A stretch of DNA of 23,372 nt, taken from SG8-41 sp029864385. Its GTDB lineage: Bacteria; Pseudomonadota; Gammaproteobacteria; Burkholderiales; SG8-41. The first letter of the stretch is position 1. Every line of letters begins with the position of its first letter. Shown piece after piece: positions 1 to 6,837 of this stretch. The DNA is taken from assembly GCA_029864385.1 (NCBI GenBank), contig JAOTTL010000047.1, positions 1-23,372 of the forward strand. The letters run 5' to 3'. A program made the translations under genes and the position numbers. The notes under the pieces were generated by a model. That model searched no databases. It was not told the DNA's origin and was given only the letters and a program-made list of their open reading frames with translations.

Positions 1-1
1 C

Positions 2-529
2 GACGGCTCGGGTATCGCCGCGGGCGACGTGGTGCTGGGGCTCGCTTCGAGCGGTGCCCATTCCAACGGCTATTCCCTCATTCGCAAAATCATCGCGGTC
101 AGGGGCCTCGACCTCTCGGCCCGGCTTGCCGGGCGGACGTTAGGCGAGCTGATACTGGAACCGACACGGATTTACGTGAAACCGGTCCTCAAGCTCGCCA
201 CGGCGATCGAGGTGAAGGGGCTCGCTCATATTACCGGCGGCGGCCTAGTGGATAACGTGCCGCGCATGCTTGCTGATGCGCTCGCCGCGCGAATCGAGCG
301 CGCGGCCTGGACAATGCCTCCGTTGTTCGCCTGGCTCCGGGACCAGGGCCACATCGCGGAGAAAGAGCTCTTTCGCGTTTTCAACTGCGGGATCGGAATG
401 GCGGTCGTGGTGGGACCGGGAGATGCGCAACGGGCGCTGCGGGCATTGCGCGCGGCGGGCGAAACCGCATGGCAAATCGGGCGCATCGAGCCGCGCGCGC
501 CGGGTGGGCTGCAGACTATCATTGTCTAA
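2..529 (+). CDS. purM: Phosphoribosylformylglycinamidine cyclo-ligase (AIR synthase), C-terminal part
   Basis: The reading frame is open from the window edge and ends with TAA, so only the last 175 or so residues are present. AIR synthase makes aminoimidazole ribotide from FGAM and ATP in purine biosynthesis in the cytoplasm. The identification rests on the run GDVVLGLASSGAHSNGYSLI near the edge, a hallmark of the PurM C-terminal domain, and on the later segments HITGGGLVDNVPRML and FNCGIGMAVVV, which are also typical of the family. The next gene is purN, the usual partner in Proteobacteria. A heptad repeat array starts five bases after the stop codon. The N-terminal ATP-binding half lies outside the window. 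Confidence is high. Confidence 0.96.
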   Translation, partial: DGSGIAAGDVVLGLASSGAHSNGYSLIRKIIAVRGLDLSARLAGRTLGELILEPTRIYVKPVLKLATAIEVKGLAHITGGGLVDNVPRMLADALAARIERAAWTMPPLFAWLRDQGHIAEKELFRVFNCGIGMAVVVGPGDAQRALRALRAAGETAWQIGRIEPRAPGGLQTIIV

Positions 530-533
530 CTGC

Positions 534-601
534 GTGAATGGTGAATGGTGAATGGTGAATAGTGAATGGATTAAAAATCCGTCACTCGTCACTCATCACT
601 G
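534..601. repeat. Heptad array with inverted arms (GTGAATG type), purM-purN gap
   Basis: Five consecutive 7-base units GTGAATG (one reads GTGAATA) run from 534 to 568. An AT-rich centre follows, GGATT-AAA-AATCC, itself a small palindrome. Then come three 7-base units on the opposite strand at 581-601, whose reverse complements read GTGACGG, GTGACGA and GTGATGA. The right arm ends about eight bases before the purN start codon. Confidence 0.85.
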
Positions 602-608
602 ATCTTCA

Positions 609-1256
609 ATGGCTGAAAAAACGATCGTCGTCCTCATCTCCGGCCGCGGCAGCAACATGGAGGCAATCCTGGGGGCACGTCTGCCTGCCCGCATTGCTGC
701 GGTAATCAGCAACGAGCCGGAGGCAAGGGGCCTCACGACCGCGCGCGCGAAGGGCATCGCAACCGCCGTCGTGCCGCACCGCGAGTTCTCGGATCGGGCC
801 GCGTTCGACGCGGCCCTGGCGGCGGCGATAGACGTCCATCAACCCGATTTGGTGGTGCTGGCCGGCTTCATGCGCATCCTCACCGGGGATTTCATCGCCC
901 GCTACGCGGGCCGGCTCATGAATATCCATCCGTCGCTGCTGCCTGCATTTCCCGGACTGGACACGCACCGCCACGCCCTGGCAGCAGGCGTGCGCATCCA
1001 CGGCTGCACCGTCCACCTCGTGACGCCCGCGCTTGATCGCGGGCCGATCATAGTGCAGGCCGCGGTGCCGGTGCTGCCCGGCGACAGCGAGGAAGCGTTG
1101 GCCGCGCGCGTGCTGCGCGAGGAGCATCGTATTTACCCGCAGGCGATCCGGTGGTTCTGCGAGGGCAAGCTAACTCTTGCCGCCGACGGCACGGTGACCG
1201 TGCAGGGCGCGCGCGCGCCCGTGAACGCTTTGCTGTGCCCCGCGGTCGAAGGATGA
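609..1256 (+). CDS. purN: Phosphoribosylglycinamide formyltransferase (GAR transformylase)
   Basis: Transfers the formyl group from 10-formyltetrahydrofolate to GAR, a purine biosynthesis step. The protein has 215 residues, the usual length. The N-terminal GAR-binding loop reads SGRGSNMEAI (11-20). The catalytic residues are visible as N105 and H107 in MNIHPSLLP and D143 in ALDRGPI, matching N106, H108 and D144 of the E. coli enzyme. The ATG at 609 gives a standard N-terminus. No clear Shine-Dalgarno sequence is visible, because the heptad array fills the leader almost up to the start. The gene is co-directional with purM, 79 bases downstream of it, so it is probably co-transcribed. Confidence 0.97.
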   Translation: MAEKTIVVLISGRGSNMEAILGARLPARIAAVISNEPEARGLTTARAKGIATAVVPHREFSDRAAFDAALAAAIDVHQPDLVVLAGFMRILTGDFIARYAGRLMNIHPSLLPAFPGLDTHRHALAAGVRIHGCTVHLVTPALDRGPIIVQAAVPVLPGDSEEALAARVLREEHRIYPQAIRWFCEGKLTLAADGTVTVQGARAPVNALLCPAVEG

Positions 1257-1298
1257 AGAAACGCAAGGGAAACAAGGCCATCTCCGCTGGATAGTGCC

Positions 1299-2378
1299 GT
1301 GAGAATCCATGCCACAACGACGCGCCTGACGCTCGCCATCGTCGGTTCATTGGCGCTTCATGCGCTGGTGATATCGAGCGCCCGCCTCGAGATGGCGCCC
1401 CCGCCCCAGCCCGAAGCACCGCTCGAGGCGCGGCTTGTGCCCACGCCACCGCCCGCGGTAAAGCCATTGCCGGCAACCGCCCCGGCACGCAAGCCCCGTA
1501 CGCGGCATGCTGCTGCAAAGCTTCCCGCGCCGCCCATCCCTGTGGTCGCCACATCGACCCCCCTATTCGTACCCCCGGAGTTGGACTATGAGGTGACGCC
1601 GGAACTGGAAGAGGCGCCCGTTGCCGGCGCGGAGCCGCTTCCGACCGAGCGTCTAGCCCTTGCGCCGGAGTCGGTTTCGGCAGTCCCCGTGGATCCACAG
1701 CCGCGAAAAGGACGCATCGAGTACGCGATCCTCTACGGCAGCGGCGACGGCTTGCCGGTTGGCAGGGCCGTGCAGTCGTGGGAAATGCAAGACGGCCGAT
1801 ACGTGCTCGCAAGTGATGCTGAAACCACGGGGCTGGTCGATGTCTTCGTCCCGCAGCAGTTGCGATACGTCAGCCAGGGCAGGATCACGTCGGAGGGCTT
1901 GCGGCCGGACTCGTTTCTTATAACCCGTACGCGCCGCGGCAAGACCGAGGAGGCTCGCGCGCGCTTTGACTGGAACAACGGGCAAATCCTCTATGGCTAT
2001 GCGCGCGAGCAGAAGGCGGCGGCGCTGACTGCGGGCACCCAGGACCTGATGAGCCTTGTCTACCACTACCACTTCACACTCGCGCCGCCCAAACCGGGGC
2101 GCTTGCGGGTTCCAGTGACGAGCGGTAAGCGTTTCGAGACCTACGAGGTCGAAGTCTTTCCCGAGGAGGTCATCGACACGCCCATCGGCCAGTTGTGGGC
2201 CGTGCCCATGAAGCAATTGGCGCGTCCCGGTAAAGAGCACTTCGAGATGTGGCTCGCCGTTCAATACAACTATCTGCCGGTGCGGATCCGTCACTACGAC
2301 CGCAAGGGCGCCTACTCCGGCGAGCAAATTGCAGTCGAGATTCGCGTGGGCGATGCCAAGGAGATGGCGAGCCGGTAG
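1299..2378 (+). CDS. DUF3108 domain protein with TonB-like proline-rich N-terminus
   Basis: This 359-residue protein starts at GTG. Residues 9-27 form a single hydrophobic segment (signal anchor or signal peptide) after a short basic stretch, so the bulk is probably periplasmic. Residues 33-75 are rich in Pro, Ala and Lys, as in TonB-type periplasm-spanning linkers. Residues from about 135 to 345 resemble the DUF3108 domain, starting near RKGRIEYAILYGSGDGLPVG. Genes of this type commonly follow purN in Betaproteobacteria; the function is not established. The gene begins 42 bases after purN and could be in the same transcript. The domain call is by recognition and was not tested by a profile search. 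Confidence 0.8.
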   Translation: MRIHATTTRLTLAIVGSLALHALVISSARLEMAPPPQPEAPLEARLVPTPPPAVKPLPATAPARKPRTRHAAAKLPAPPIPVVATSTPLFVPPELDYEVTPELEEAPVAGAEPLPTERLALAPESVSAVPVDPQPRKGRIEYAILYGSGDGLPVGRAVQSWEMQDGRYVLASDAETTGLVDVFVPQQLRYVSQGRITSEGLRPDSFLITRTRRGKTEEARARFDWNNGQILYGYAREQKAAALTAGTQDLMSLVYHYHFTLAPPKPGRLRVPVTSGKRFETYEVEVFPEEVIDTPIGQLWAVPMKQLARPGKEHFEMWLAVQYNYLPVRIRHYDRKGAYSGEQIAVEIRVGDAKEMASR

Positions 2379-2397
2379 GCGAGTATCGGTAGAGCGT

Positions 2398-2536
2398 GTC
2401 TCAAGAATCCAAAAAGATAATTAGCCGCAGATAAACGCAGATGAACGCGGATAGAAAAACCAGGAAAATCCACCTCTTTCGATCGTGTCGGCGATTATCG
2501 GCGTCCATCGGCGGCTGCATTTCGGGTTCTTGAGAC
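2398..2536. repeat. Dispersed decad repeat element bounded by a 13-base inverted repeat
   Basis: The element is framed by GTCTCAAGAATCC (2398-2410) and GGGTTCTTGAGAC (2524-2536), inverted copies with one mismatch. Inside the left end are decads of the type CCGCAGATAA, ACGCAGATGA, ACGCGGATAG. Inside the right end, on the other strand, are CCGCCGATGG, ACGCCGATAA. The same left-arm sequence recurs at 19491. The element fills the gap between the DUF3108 gene and the methyltransferase gene. No reading frame inside it looks coding. Confidence 0.85.
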
Positions 2537-2610
2537 AGCCTCAATAAAGGGCAGCTCTCGCCGCAATCCGACCCACCGCGCCATCCAACCGCCACGCTAA
2601 CGACCGGCAG

Positions 2611-3870
2611 ATGCCCTTCTCGCGCCCGCAACTCGAGGCTGCAACGAAGGCGCTCGATCTCGTACTGGCGTTCGATCGCCCGGCCGATTCCGTGCTGCAC
2701 GATTTCTTCCGCGCGCATCGGGCACTGGGGCCTGATGATCGGGCATTCGTCGCCGACGCCGTATATGGCGTACTGCGGCGTATGCGCACCGTTGACCATC
2801 TGGCACCGGGACGTGGGCCGCGGCGCATGGTGATCGCATGGCTTGCACGCTGCGCGGGCGCCAGCGTGCGGGACCTCGCGCACGTGCTGAGCGCGGACGA
2901 AGCGACGTGGCTTGCAGGGGTCAAGGCCGTGTCGTTGGGCGAGTTGCCGCTCGCCGCCAGGCTGGAGCTGCCTGATTGGGTCGTTGAGAAGCTGAGAGCG
3001 ACGCTCACCGAATCCGACCTCGTCGCGCTCGTGCGCGGCCTGAACGAGCCTGCGTCGCTCGATCTGCGCGTAAACACGCTGCTGGCCAAGCGGGAGGAAG
3101 TGCTGAGGGAGCTTGCTGCGAGCGCAATCCCCGCCGTGCCAACGCCCTATTCGCCGATCGGCGTGCGCGTCCGCGGCAGGCCACCGATCAAGCGCCATCC
3201 GCTTTTCGCTCGTGGAGCGGTGGAAGTCCAGGACGAGAGCAGCCAGCTGCTCGGATTCCTGGTCGCGCCACGCCGGCACGATCTTGTCGTCGATTTCTGC
3301 GCAGGGGCCGGCGGCAAGACGCTGCTGCTGGGCGCGCTCATGCACTCGCACGGCCGCATCTATGCCTTTGACGTTTCCGCGACGCGCCTCGCCCGGTTAA
3401 AGCCCCGGCTCAAGCGCTCTGGCCTCTCGAACGTCCATCCGCAAGTCATTGGCAACGAGAACGACGCCCGCGTCAAACGCCTCGCGGGCAAGATCGACCG
3501 GGTGCTGGTCGATGCGCCCTGCAGCGGCCTTGGGACATTGCGCCGAAACCCGGACCTGAAGTGGCGCCAGTCGCCGCAGTCGGTAGCGGAACTCACCGTG
3601 AAACAGGCGGCCATCGTGCACGCGGCCGCCCGTCTGGTAAAACCCGGCGGGCGTTTGATCTACGCCACCTGCAGCGTCCTCCGGGAGGAGAATGAGAATA
3701 TCGTCGGCCGGTTCCTCGAAGAGCACACTGAGTTCAGGTCCGTGGTATGCAGTGCCCTGCTCGCGCAGCAGCGCATTGCGCTGGACGCGGGAGAGTTCCT
3801 GCAGCTGCGCCCCCACATCCACGCGACTGACGGGTTCTTCGCGGCCGTGCTCGAACGCGCTAGCCCCTAG
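2611..3870 (+). CDS. RsmB/NOP-family RNA m5C methyltransferase
   Basis: This 419-residue protein is predicted to methylate cytosine C5 in RNA, most likely rRNA, using S-adenosylmethionine. The N-terminal 140 or so residues form a helical NusB-like or RsmB-N region. The SAM-binding motif is DFCAGAGGKTL (228-238). The two cysteines of the family are present: C304 in DAPCSGLG (methylation site motif IV) and C354 in YATCSVL (catalytic motif VI). Whether it is the true RsmB (16S C967) or a paralogue cannot be told from this; the sequence is diverged and rsmB proper usually sits next to fmt. The ATG at 2611 gives a sensible N-terminus but no strong Shine-Dalgarno sequence. It stands alone behind the repeat element. 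Confidence 0.88.
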   Translation: MPFSRPQLEAATKALDLVLAFDRPADSVLHDFFRAHRALGPDDRAFVADAVYGVLRRMRTVDHLAPGRGPRRMVIAWLARCAGASVRDLAHVLSADEATWLAGVKAVSLGELPLAARLELPDWVVEKLRATLTESDLVALVRGLNEPASLDLRVNTLLAKREEVLRELAASAIPAVPTPYSPIGVRVRGRPPIKRHPLFARGAVEVQDESSQLLGFLVAPRRHDLVVDFCAGAGGKTLLLGALMHSHGRIYAFDVSATRLARLKPRLKRSGLSNVHPQVIGNENDARVKRLAGKIDRVLVDAPCSGLGTLRRNPDLKWRQSPQSVAELTVKQAAIVHAAARLVKPGGRLIYATCSVLREENENIVGRFLEEHTEFRSVVCSALLAQQRIALDAGEFLQLRPHIHATDGFFAAVLERASP

Positions 3871-3886
3871 GAGTTTGTCAGACTTC

Positions 3887-3922
3887 AGCAGCCTGTCGGG
3901 ATGCAAAGTCCGACAGGCTGCT
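3887..3922. repeat. REP-like perfect hairpin (AGCAGCCTGTCGG)
   Basis: AGCAGCCTGTCGG (3887-3899) is followed after a 10-base loop by its exact complement CCGACAGGCTGCT (3910-3922). GACTT just before the stem and AAGTC inside the loop offer an alternative pairing. It lies 17 bases after the methyltransferase stop. There is no T-run, so it looks like a dispersed REP-type palindrome rather than a classical terminator, though it may protect the mRNA end. Confidence 0.8.
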
Positions 3923-4161
3923 AGGCAATCGCCGACGCTGGGCCAAAAGAGTGAACATTCGCGCTCAATACGGGTCCAATCCAAGTTGGCTCGGTACCCG
4001 GGCGGCGCGGTGCCCACCGAGGTAGAATTAGCAACATAATCAATATACTGAACGCCTTATTCGTCGCCGTTCCCCGTTCCGTTCAAGGGCGAAATCACTA
4101 TGCCCGGTGGGGGAATTTCGATACACTGCGACAACGTTAGCCTTCGCACTCGAGGAAACTG

Positions 4162-5346
4162 ATGCTTACAGGGGTTTTGGATCTGCTTACAGGGGTTTGG
4201 GATCTGCCATGGTGGGGCTTGGTCGTTTATGCGTTAGTCGTCACCCACATCACGATTGCTGCCGTCACCATCTTCCTGCACCGCTGTCAGGCGCACCGCG
4301 CGCTCGACCTGCACCCGATTGTCAGCCACTTTTTCCGCTTCTGGCTGTGGCTCACCACCGGCATGGTGACGAAGGAGTGGACCGCGATCCACCGCAAGCA
4401 TCATGCAAAGTGCGAGACCGTGGAGGACCCGCACAGCCCCCAGATCTATGGTATCCGTAAAGTGCTCCTGGAGGGCGCCGAGCTCTATCGCAAGGAATCG
4501 CGCAATCAGGAGACCCTCGAGCGCTACGGCCGCGGCACGCCCGATGACTGGATCGAGCGCAACCTCTACAAAAGGCGCTCGACACTGGGCATCTATTCAA
4601 TGATGGCGATCAACCTTGTGCTGCTCGGCCCCATCGGCCTCACGATCTGGGCCGTGCAGATGATGTGGATACCAGTTTTTGCCGCGGGTGTCATCAACGG
4701 ACTGGGCCACTACTGGGGTTATCGCACTTTCCAGCCGGAAGATGCCAGCACGAATATCGTGCCTTGGGGCATCCTCATCGGTGGCGAGGAATTGCACAAC
4801 AACCACCACGCCTACGCCAGTTCCGCCCGGCTTTCCAACCGCTGGTACGAATTTGACATCGGTTGGCTCTATATCCGGCTGCTGCAGTCGGTGGGGCTTG
4901 CGCAGGTGAAGAAAGTGGCGCCTGAGCTGAGGCTCGACAAGGGCAAGACTTCCTGCGATCTGGAAACCGTGCAGGCTGTCATCACGCACCGCTACGACGT
5001 CCTCGCGAGGTACGCGAAGTCGCTGCGTCGGACGTGCGCCGCCGAGATGCAGGCTTTGCGGGCGCGAGCGGTGCGTATCGACCGTAACGCGATCAGCCGC
5101 ATGTTGCACAGAGACGCGAGCACGCTGCCATCGTCCGAGCAGGACGCCGTGCACGAAGCCCTACGCAACAGCAAGGTGCTGGAAACGATCTACCAAATGC
5201 GCCAGGAGCTGGCCGCCCTCTGGCAACGGTCGAATGTATCCAAAGAACAATTGGTGCACCAGCTCGAAGACTGGTGCGCACGCGCCGAACAAAGTGGAAT
5301 CGAAGCGCTGGAACAGTTCTCACGCAGACTGCGTTGCTACGCATAA
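4162..5346 (+). CDS. Membrane acyl-lipid/acyl-CoA fatty acid desaturase with C-terminal extension
   Basis: This 394-residue integral membrane di-iron enzyme is predicted to insert a double bond into fatty acyl chains. The three histidine clusters are clear: HRCQAHR (40-46), HRKHH (77-81) and HNNHHAY (212-218). An additional H183 sits in GHYWGYR. Hydrophobic segments lie around 20-38, 55-70 and 143-180. From about residue 255 to the end there is a charged, helical extension that is not part of the desaturase core. A Shine-Dalgarno-like GAGG sits seven to eight bases before the ATG at 4162. The first 14 residues are a duplication (LTGVLDL, LTGVWDL) from a 21-base tandem repeat. The gene is followed at once by a strong terminator, so it ends a transcription unit. 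Substrate and double-bond position are not determined. Confidence 0.9.
   Translation: MLTGVLDLLTGVWDLPWWGLVVYALVVTHITIAAVTIFLHRCQAHRALDLHPIVSHFFRFWLWLTTGMVTKEWTAIHRKHHAKCETVEDPHSPQIYGIRKVLLEGAELYRKESRNQETLERYGRGTPDDWIERNLYKRRSTLGIYSMMAINLVLLGPIGLTIWAVQMMWIPVFAAGVINGLGHYWGYRTFQPEDASTNIVPWGILIGGEELHNNHHAYASSARLSNRWYEFDIGWLYIRLLQSVGLAQVKKVAPELRLDKGKTSCDLETVQAVITHRYDVLARYAKSLRRTCAAEMQALRARAVRIDRNAISRMLHRDASTLPSSEQDAVHEALRNSKVLETIYQMRQELAALWQRSNVSKEQLVHQLEDWCARAEQSGIEALEQFSRRLRCYA
4164..4205 (+). repeat. 21-base tandem duplication at the start of the desaturase gene
   Basis: Two adjacent 21-base copies, 4164-4184 and 4185-4205, begin GCTTACAGGGG and end GATCT. They differ at a single base. The duplication is in frame and adds seven residues to the N-terminus. 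Confidence 0.9.
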
Positions 5347-5349
5347 AAA

Positions 5350-5375
5350 AGCCCGCCTCACGGCGGGCTTTTTTT
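5350..5375 (+). terminator. Intrinsic terminator after the desaturase gene
   Basis: The stem AGCCCGCC / GGCGGGCT has a TCAC loop and is followed by seven T. An A-run precedes the stem, so it could also work on the - strand. It begins three bases after the stop codon. Confidence 0.95.
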
Positions 5376-5439
5376 AATCGAGATCCCCTTCAAACTGCAA
5401 AACCGCGGAAACATCCCGCCGTTTATTCTCGATTCCCTG

Positions 5440-5477
5440 AAAAATAAAATAGCCGGTGAACCGGCTATTTTATTTTT
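5440..5477 (-). terminator. Intrinsic terminator of rpmB-rpmG, overlapping the rpmG stop codon
   Basis: A perfect 17-base inverted repeat (AAAAATAAAATAGCCGG and its complement) surrounds the four-base loop TGAA. Read on the - strand it is a GC-capped hairpin ending in a T-rich tail. The last rpmG codons and its TAG stop form the upstream side of the stem. Confidence 0.9.
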
Positions 5478-5620
5478 CCTTCCTTGTAGATCACGTGCTT
5501 GCGCACCACAGGATCGAATTTCTTGAGCTCCATCTTGTTCGGTGTCGTGCGCTTGTTCTTGGTGGTCGTATAAAAGTGGCCGGTGCCGGCCGTGGATTCG
5601 AGCTTGATCTTTTCACGCAT
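5465..5620 (-). CDS. rpmG: Large ribosomal subunit protein bL33
   Basis: A 51-residue basic protein starting MREKIKLESTAGTGHFYTTT and ending KHVIYKEGKIK, which is a standard bL33. It lacks the CxxC pairs of the zinc-binding paralogue, so it is the zinc-free form usual in Gram-negatives. A Shine-Dalgarno sequence AGGAG lies seven bases before the ATG. It follows rpmB by 51 bases in the same operon. The stop codon is embedded in the terminator stem. Confidence 0.97.
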   Translation of the reverse strand: MREKIKLESTAGTGHFYTTTKNKRTTPNKMELKKFDPVVRKHVIYKEGKIK

Positions 5621-5671
5621 GGTTCAGCTCCTTGAAAATCAAACAAGCAACCGCCGATGAGAATTGGCGAT

Positions 5672-5908
5672 TTACACTTTCTCGCCGCGCGCCCGCAGGT
5701 CGACGAGCACGACATCGATGCCTTTCTTGTCGATGGTGCGCAGGCCTGCCTGGGATACCCGCAGCCTCACCCAGCGGTTCTCGCTTTCCACCCAGAACCG
5801 GCGATAGTGAAGGTTCGGCAGGAAACGCCGCCGCGTCTTGTTGTTGGCGTGGGACACATTGTTTCCGAGGACCGGCCTCTTGCCGGTAACTTGGCATACG
5901 CGTGACAT
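5672..5908 (-). CDS. rpmB: Large ribosomal subunit protein bL28
   Basis: A 78-residue protein, the same length as in E. coli, beginning MSRVCQVTGKRP and ending with DLRARGEKV. These ends are diagnostic of bL28. It is the first gene of the rpmB-rpmG operon and has its own promoter candidate immediately upstream, between it and radC. A gene order radC-rpmB-rpmG on one strand with coaBC divergent is common in Proteobacteria. Confidence 0.98.
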   Translation of the reverse strand: MSRVCQVTGKRPVLGNNVSHANNKTRRRFLPNLHYRRFWVESENRWVRLRVSQAGLRTIDKKGIDVVLVDLRARGEKV

Positions 5909-5937
5909 GGCGCGCTCCGGATTTCCGAAAGCGGCGG

Positions 5938-5966
5938 ATTTTACAGCCTTTCTGGCTCCCGCTCAA
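5938..5966 (-). promoter_or_regulatory. Sigma70-type promoter candidate for rpmB-rpmG
   Basis: On the - strand, TTGAGC (-35) and TAAAAT (-10) are separated by exactly 17 bases. The -10 is followed by CCGCC. The predicted start lies about 20 bases before the rpmB start codon. The -35 hexamer falls in the loop and arm of the hairpin at 5954-5982. Confidence 0.6.
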
Positions 5967-5982
5967 GCCGCATGCGGGAGCC
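5954..5982 (-). terminator. Hairpin between radC and rpmB, possible radC terminator
   Basis: GGCTCCCGC (5954-5962) pairs with GCGGGAGCC (5974-5982) across an 11-base loop, starting 12 bases after the radC stop. No T-run follows on the - strand, so termination would be weak or factor-assisted. It overlaps the rpmB -35 region. Confidence 0.5.
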
Positions 5983-5994
5983 TGGAACTGCTCG

Positions 5995-6669
5995 TCAGAG
6001 CAGCCCGCGCTCGGCGAACGACATCACCATTTCGCCGCCGATCACGAAGTGGTCCAGCACCCTGACGTCCACGAGGGCGAGAGCCTGTCGCAAAGCGATC
6101 GTGAGCGTCTCATCGGAGCGGCTGGGTTCGGCGACGCCCGAGGGGTGGTTGTGGGCGAAGATGGCGGCGGCCGCATTGTGTGCCAGGGCGCGTTTGACGA
6201 CCTCGCGCGGGTAAACGCTCGTCTGCGTAAGGGTCCCGCGAAAAAGCTCCTCCACGGCCAGCACCCGATTCTGAGCGTCCAGGAAAACGACCCCGAACAC
6301 CTCGTGGGGCCGGTCCTGCAGCTTGAGGCGCAGATAATCACGCACGGCCTGCGGTGAGCTCAACGCGGAGCCGCGGTCCAGCCTCTCGCGCAACGCGCGC
6401 CGGGCTATCTCCAGCACCGCCTGGAGCTGGACGTATTTCGCCGCACCCAGGCCAGGCGACGCGGTCAGCGCAGCCACATCGGCCGCCAGGAGGGCCGAAA
6501 GCGAGCCGAACCGCGCGAGAGTCTCGCGCGCGAGGTCCACCGCGCTCTTGCCCTTGATACCGGTGCGCAGGAATATCGCCACGAGCTCCGCATCGGACAG
6601 GGCTTCGACACCCTTCCGCAGCACTTTCTCGCGTGGCCGATCGTCGTGTGGCCAGTCGGTGATTGCCAT
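5995..6669 (-). CDS. radC: RadC family JAB/MPN domain protein
   Basis: 224 residues from the ATG at 6669, the usual RadC length. The N-terminal part has the UPF0758 helix-hairpin region (SPGLGAAKYVQL, 71-82). The C-terminal half carries the JAMM metal motif HNHPSG with H173 and H175 and a later D186 in RSDETL. The family is named after a DNA-repair phenotype, but its biochemical role is unsettled. The frame is open upstream to 6720, but those extra 17 residues are encoded by a decayed heptad array, so the internal ATG giving MAITDWPHDD is preferred. The gene is divergent from coaBC. Confidence 0.95.
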   Translation of the reverse strand: MAITDWPHDDRPREKVLRKGVEALSDAELVAIFLRTGIKGKSAVDLARETLARFGSLSALLAADVAALTASPGLGAAKYVQLQAVLEIARRALRERLDRGSALSSPQAVRDYLRLKLQDRPHEVFGVVFLDAQNRVLAVEELFRGTLTQTSVYPREVVKRALAHNAAAAIFAHNHPSGVAEPSRSDETLTIALRQALALVDVRVLDHFVIGGEMVMSFAERGLL

Positions 6670-6790
6670 GACCCGGTAATCGATGACCAGTGAACCGTAA
6701 ACGGTCAACAGTAACCTCAAGAACGGCCCAGCGCCCTCCGCGGTTTACCGGCAGCCGGTGTTTTCCTCCGCTCACCGTTTACCCTTCAGG
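6667..6790. repeat. Decayed heptad array with inverted arms, radC-coaBC gap
   Basis: From 6674 to 6115+600 (that is, 6715) successive 7-base units read CGGTAAT, CGATGAC, CAGTGAA, CCGTAAA, CGGTCAA, CAGTAAC, with consensus CNGTNAA. Opposite-strand units at 6770-6790 read GCTCACC, GTTTACC, CTTCAGG, complementary in type to the left arm. The left arm runs into the radC start codon. Divergence between units is higher than in the other arrays. Confidence 0.6.
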
Positions 6791-6837
6791 GCGTTTGCGG
6801 TTAAACTCTTGCAACTTATTCCCTGAAAAACAAAGAC

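Noticed and set aside
2401..3351. - strand open frame of 316 residues opposite the RNA methyltransferase gene
   Set aside because: It begins inside the repeat element and runs opposite clear RsmB-type motifs.
4960..5346. Remnant of an insertion sequence fused to the desaturase
   Set aside because: The resemblance to an ISL3 transposase tail is only motif-level, the frame is intact, and no inverted repeats or other transposase parts flank it. It is kept as a domain question only.
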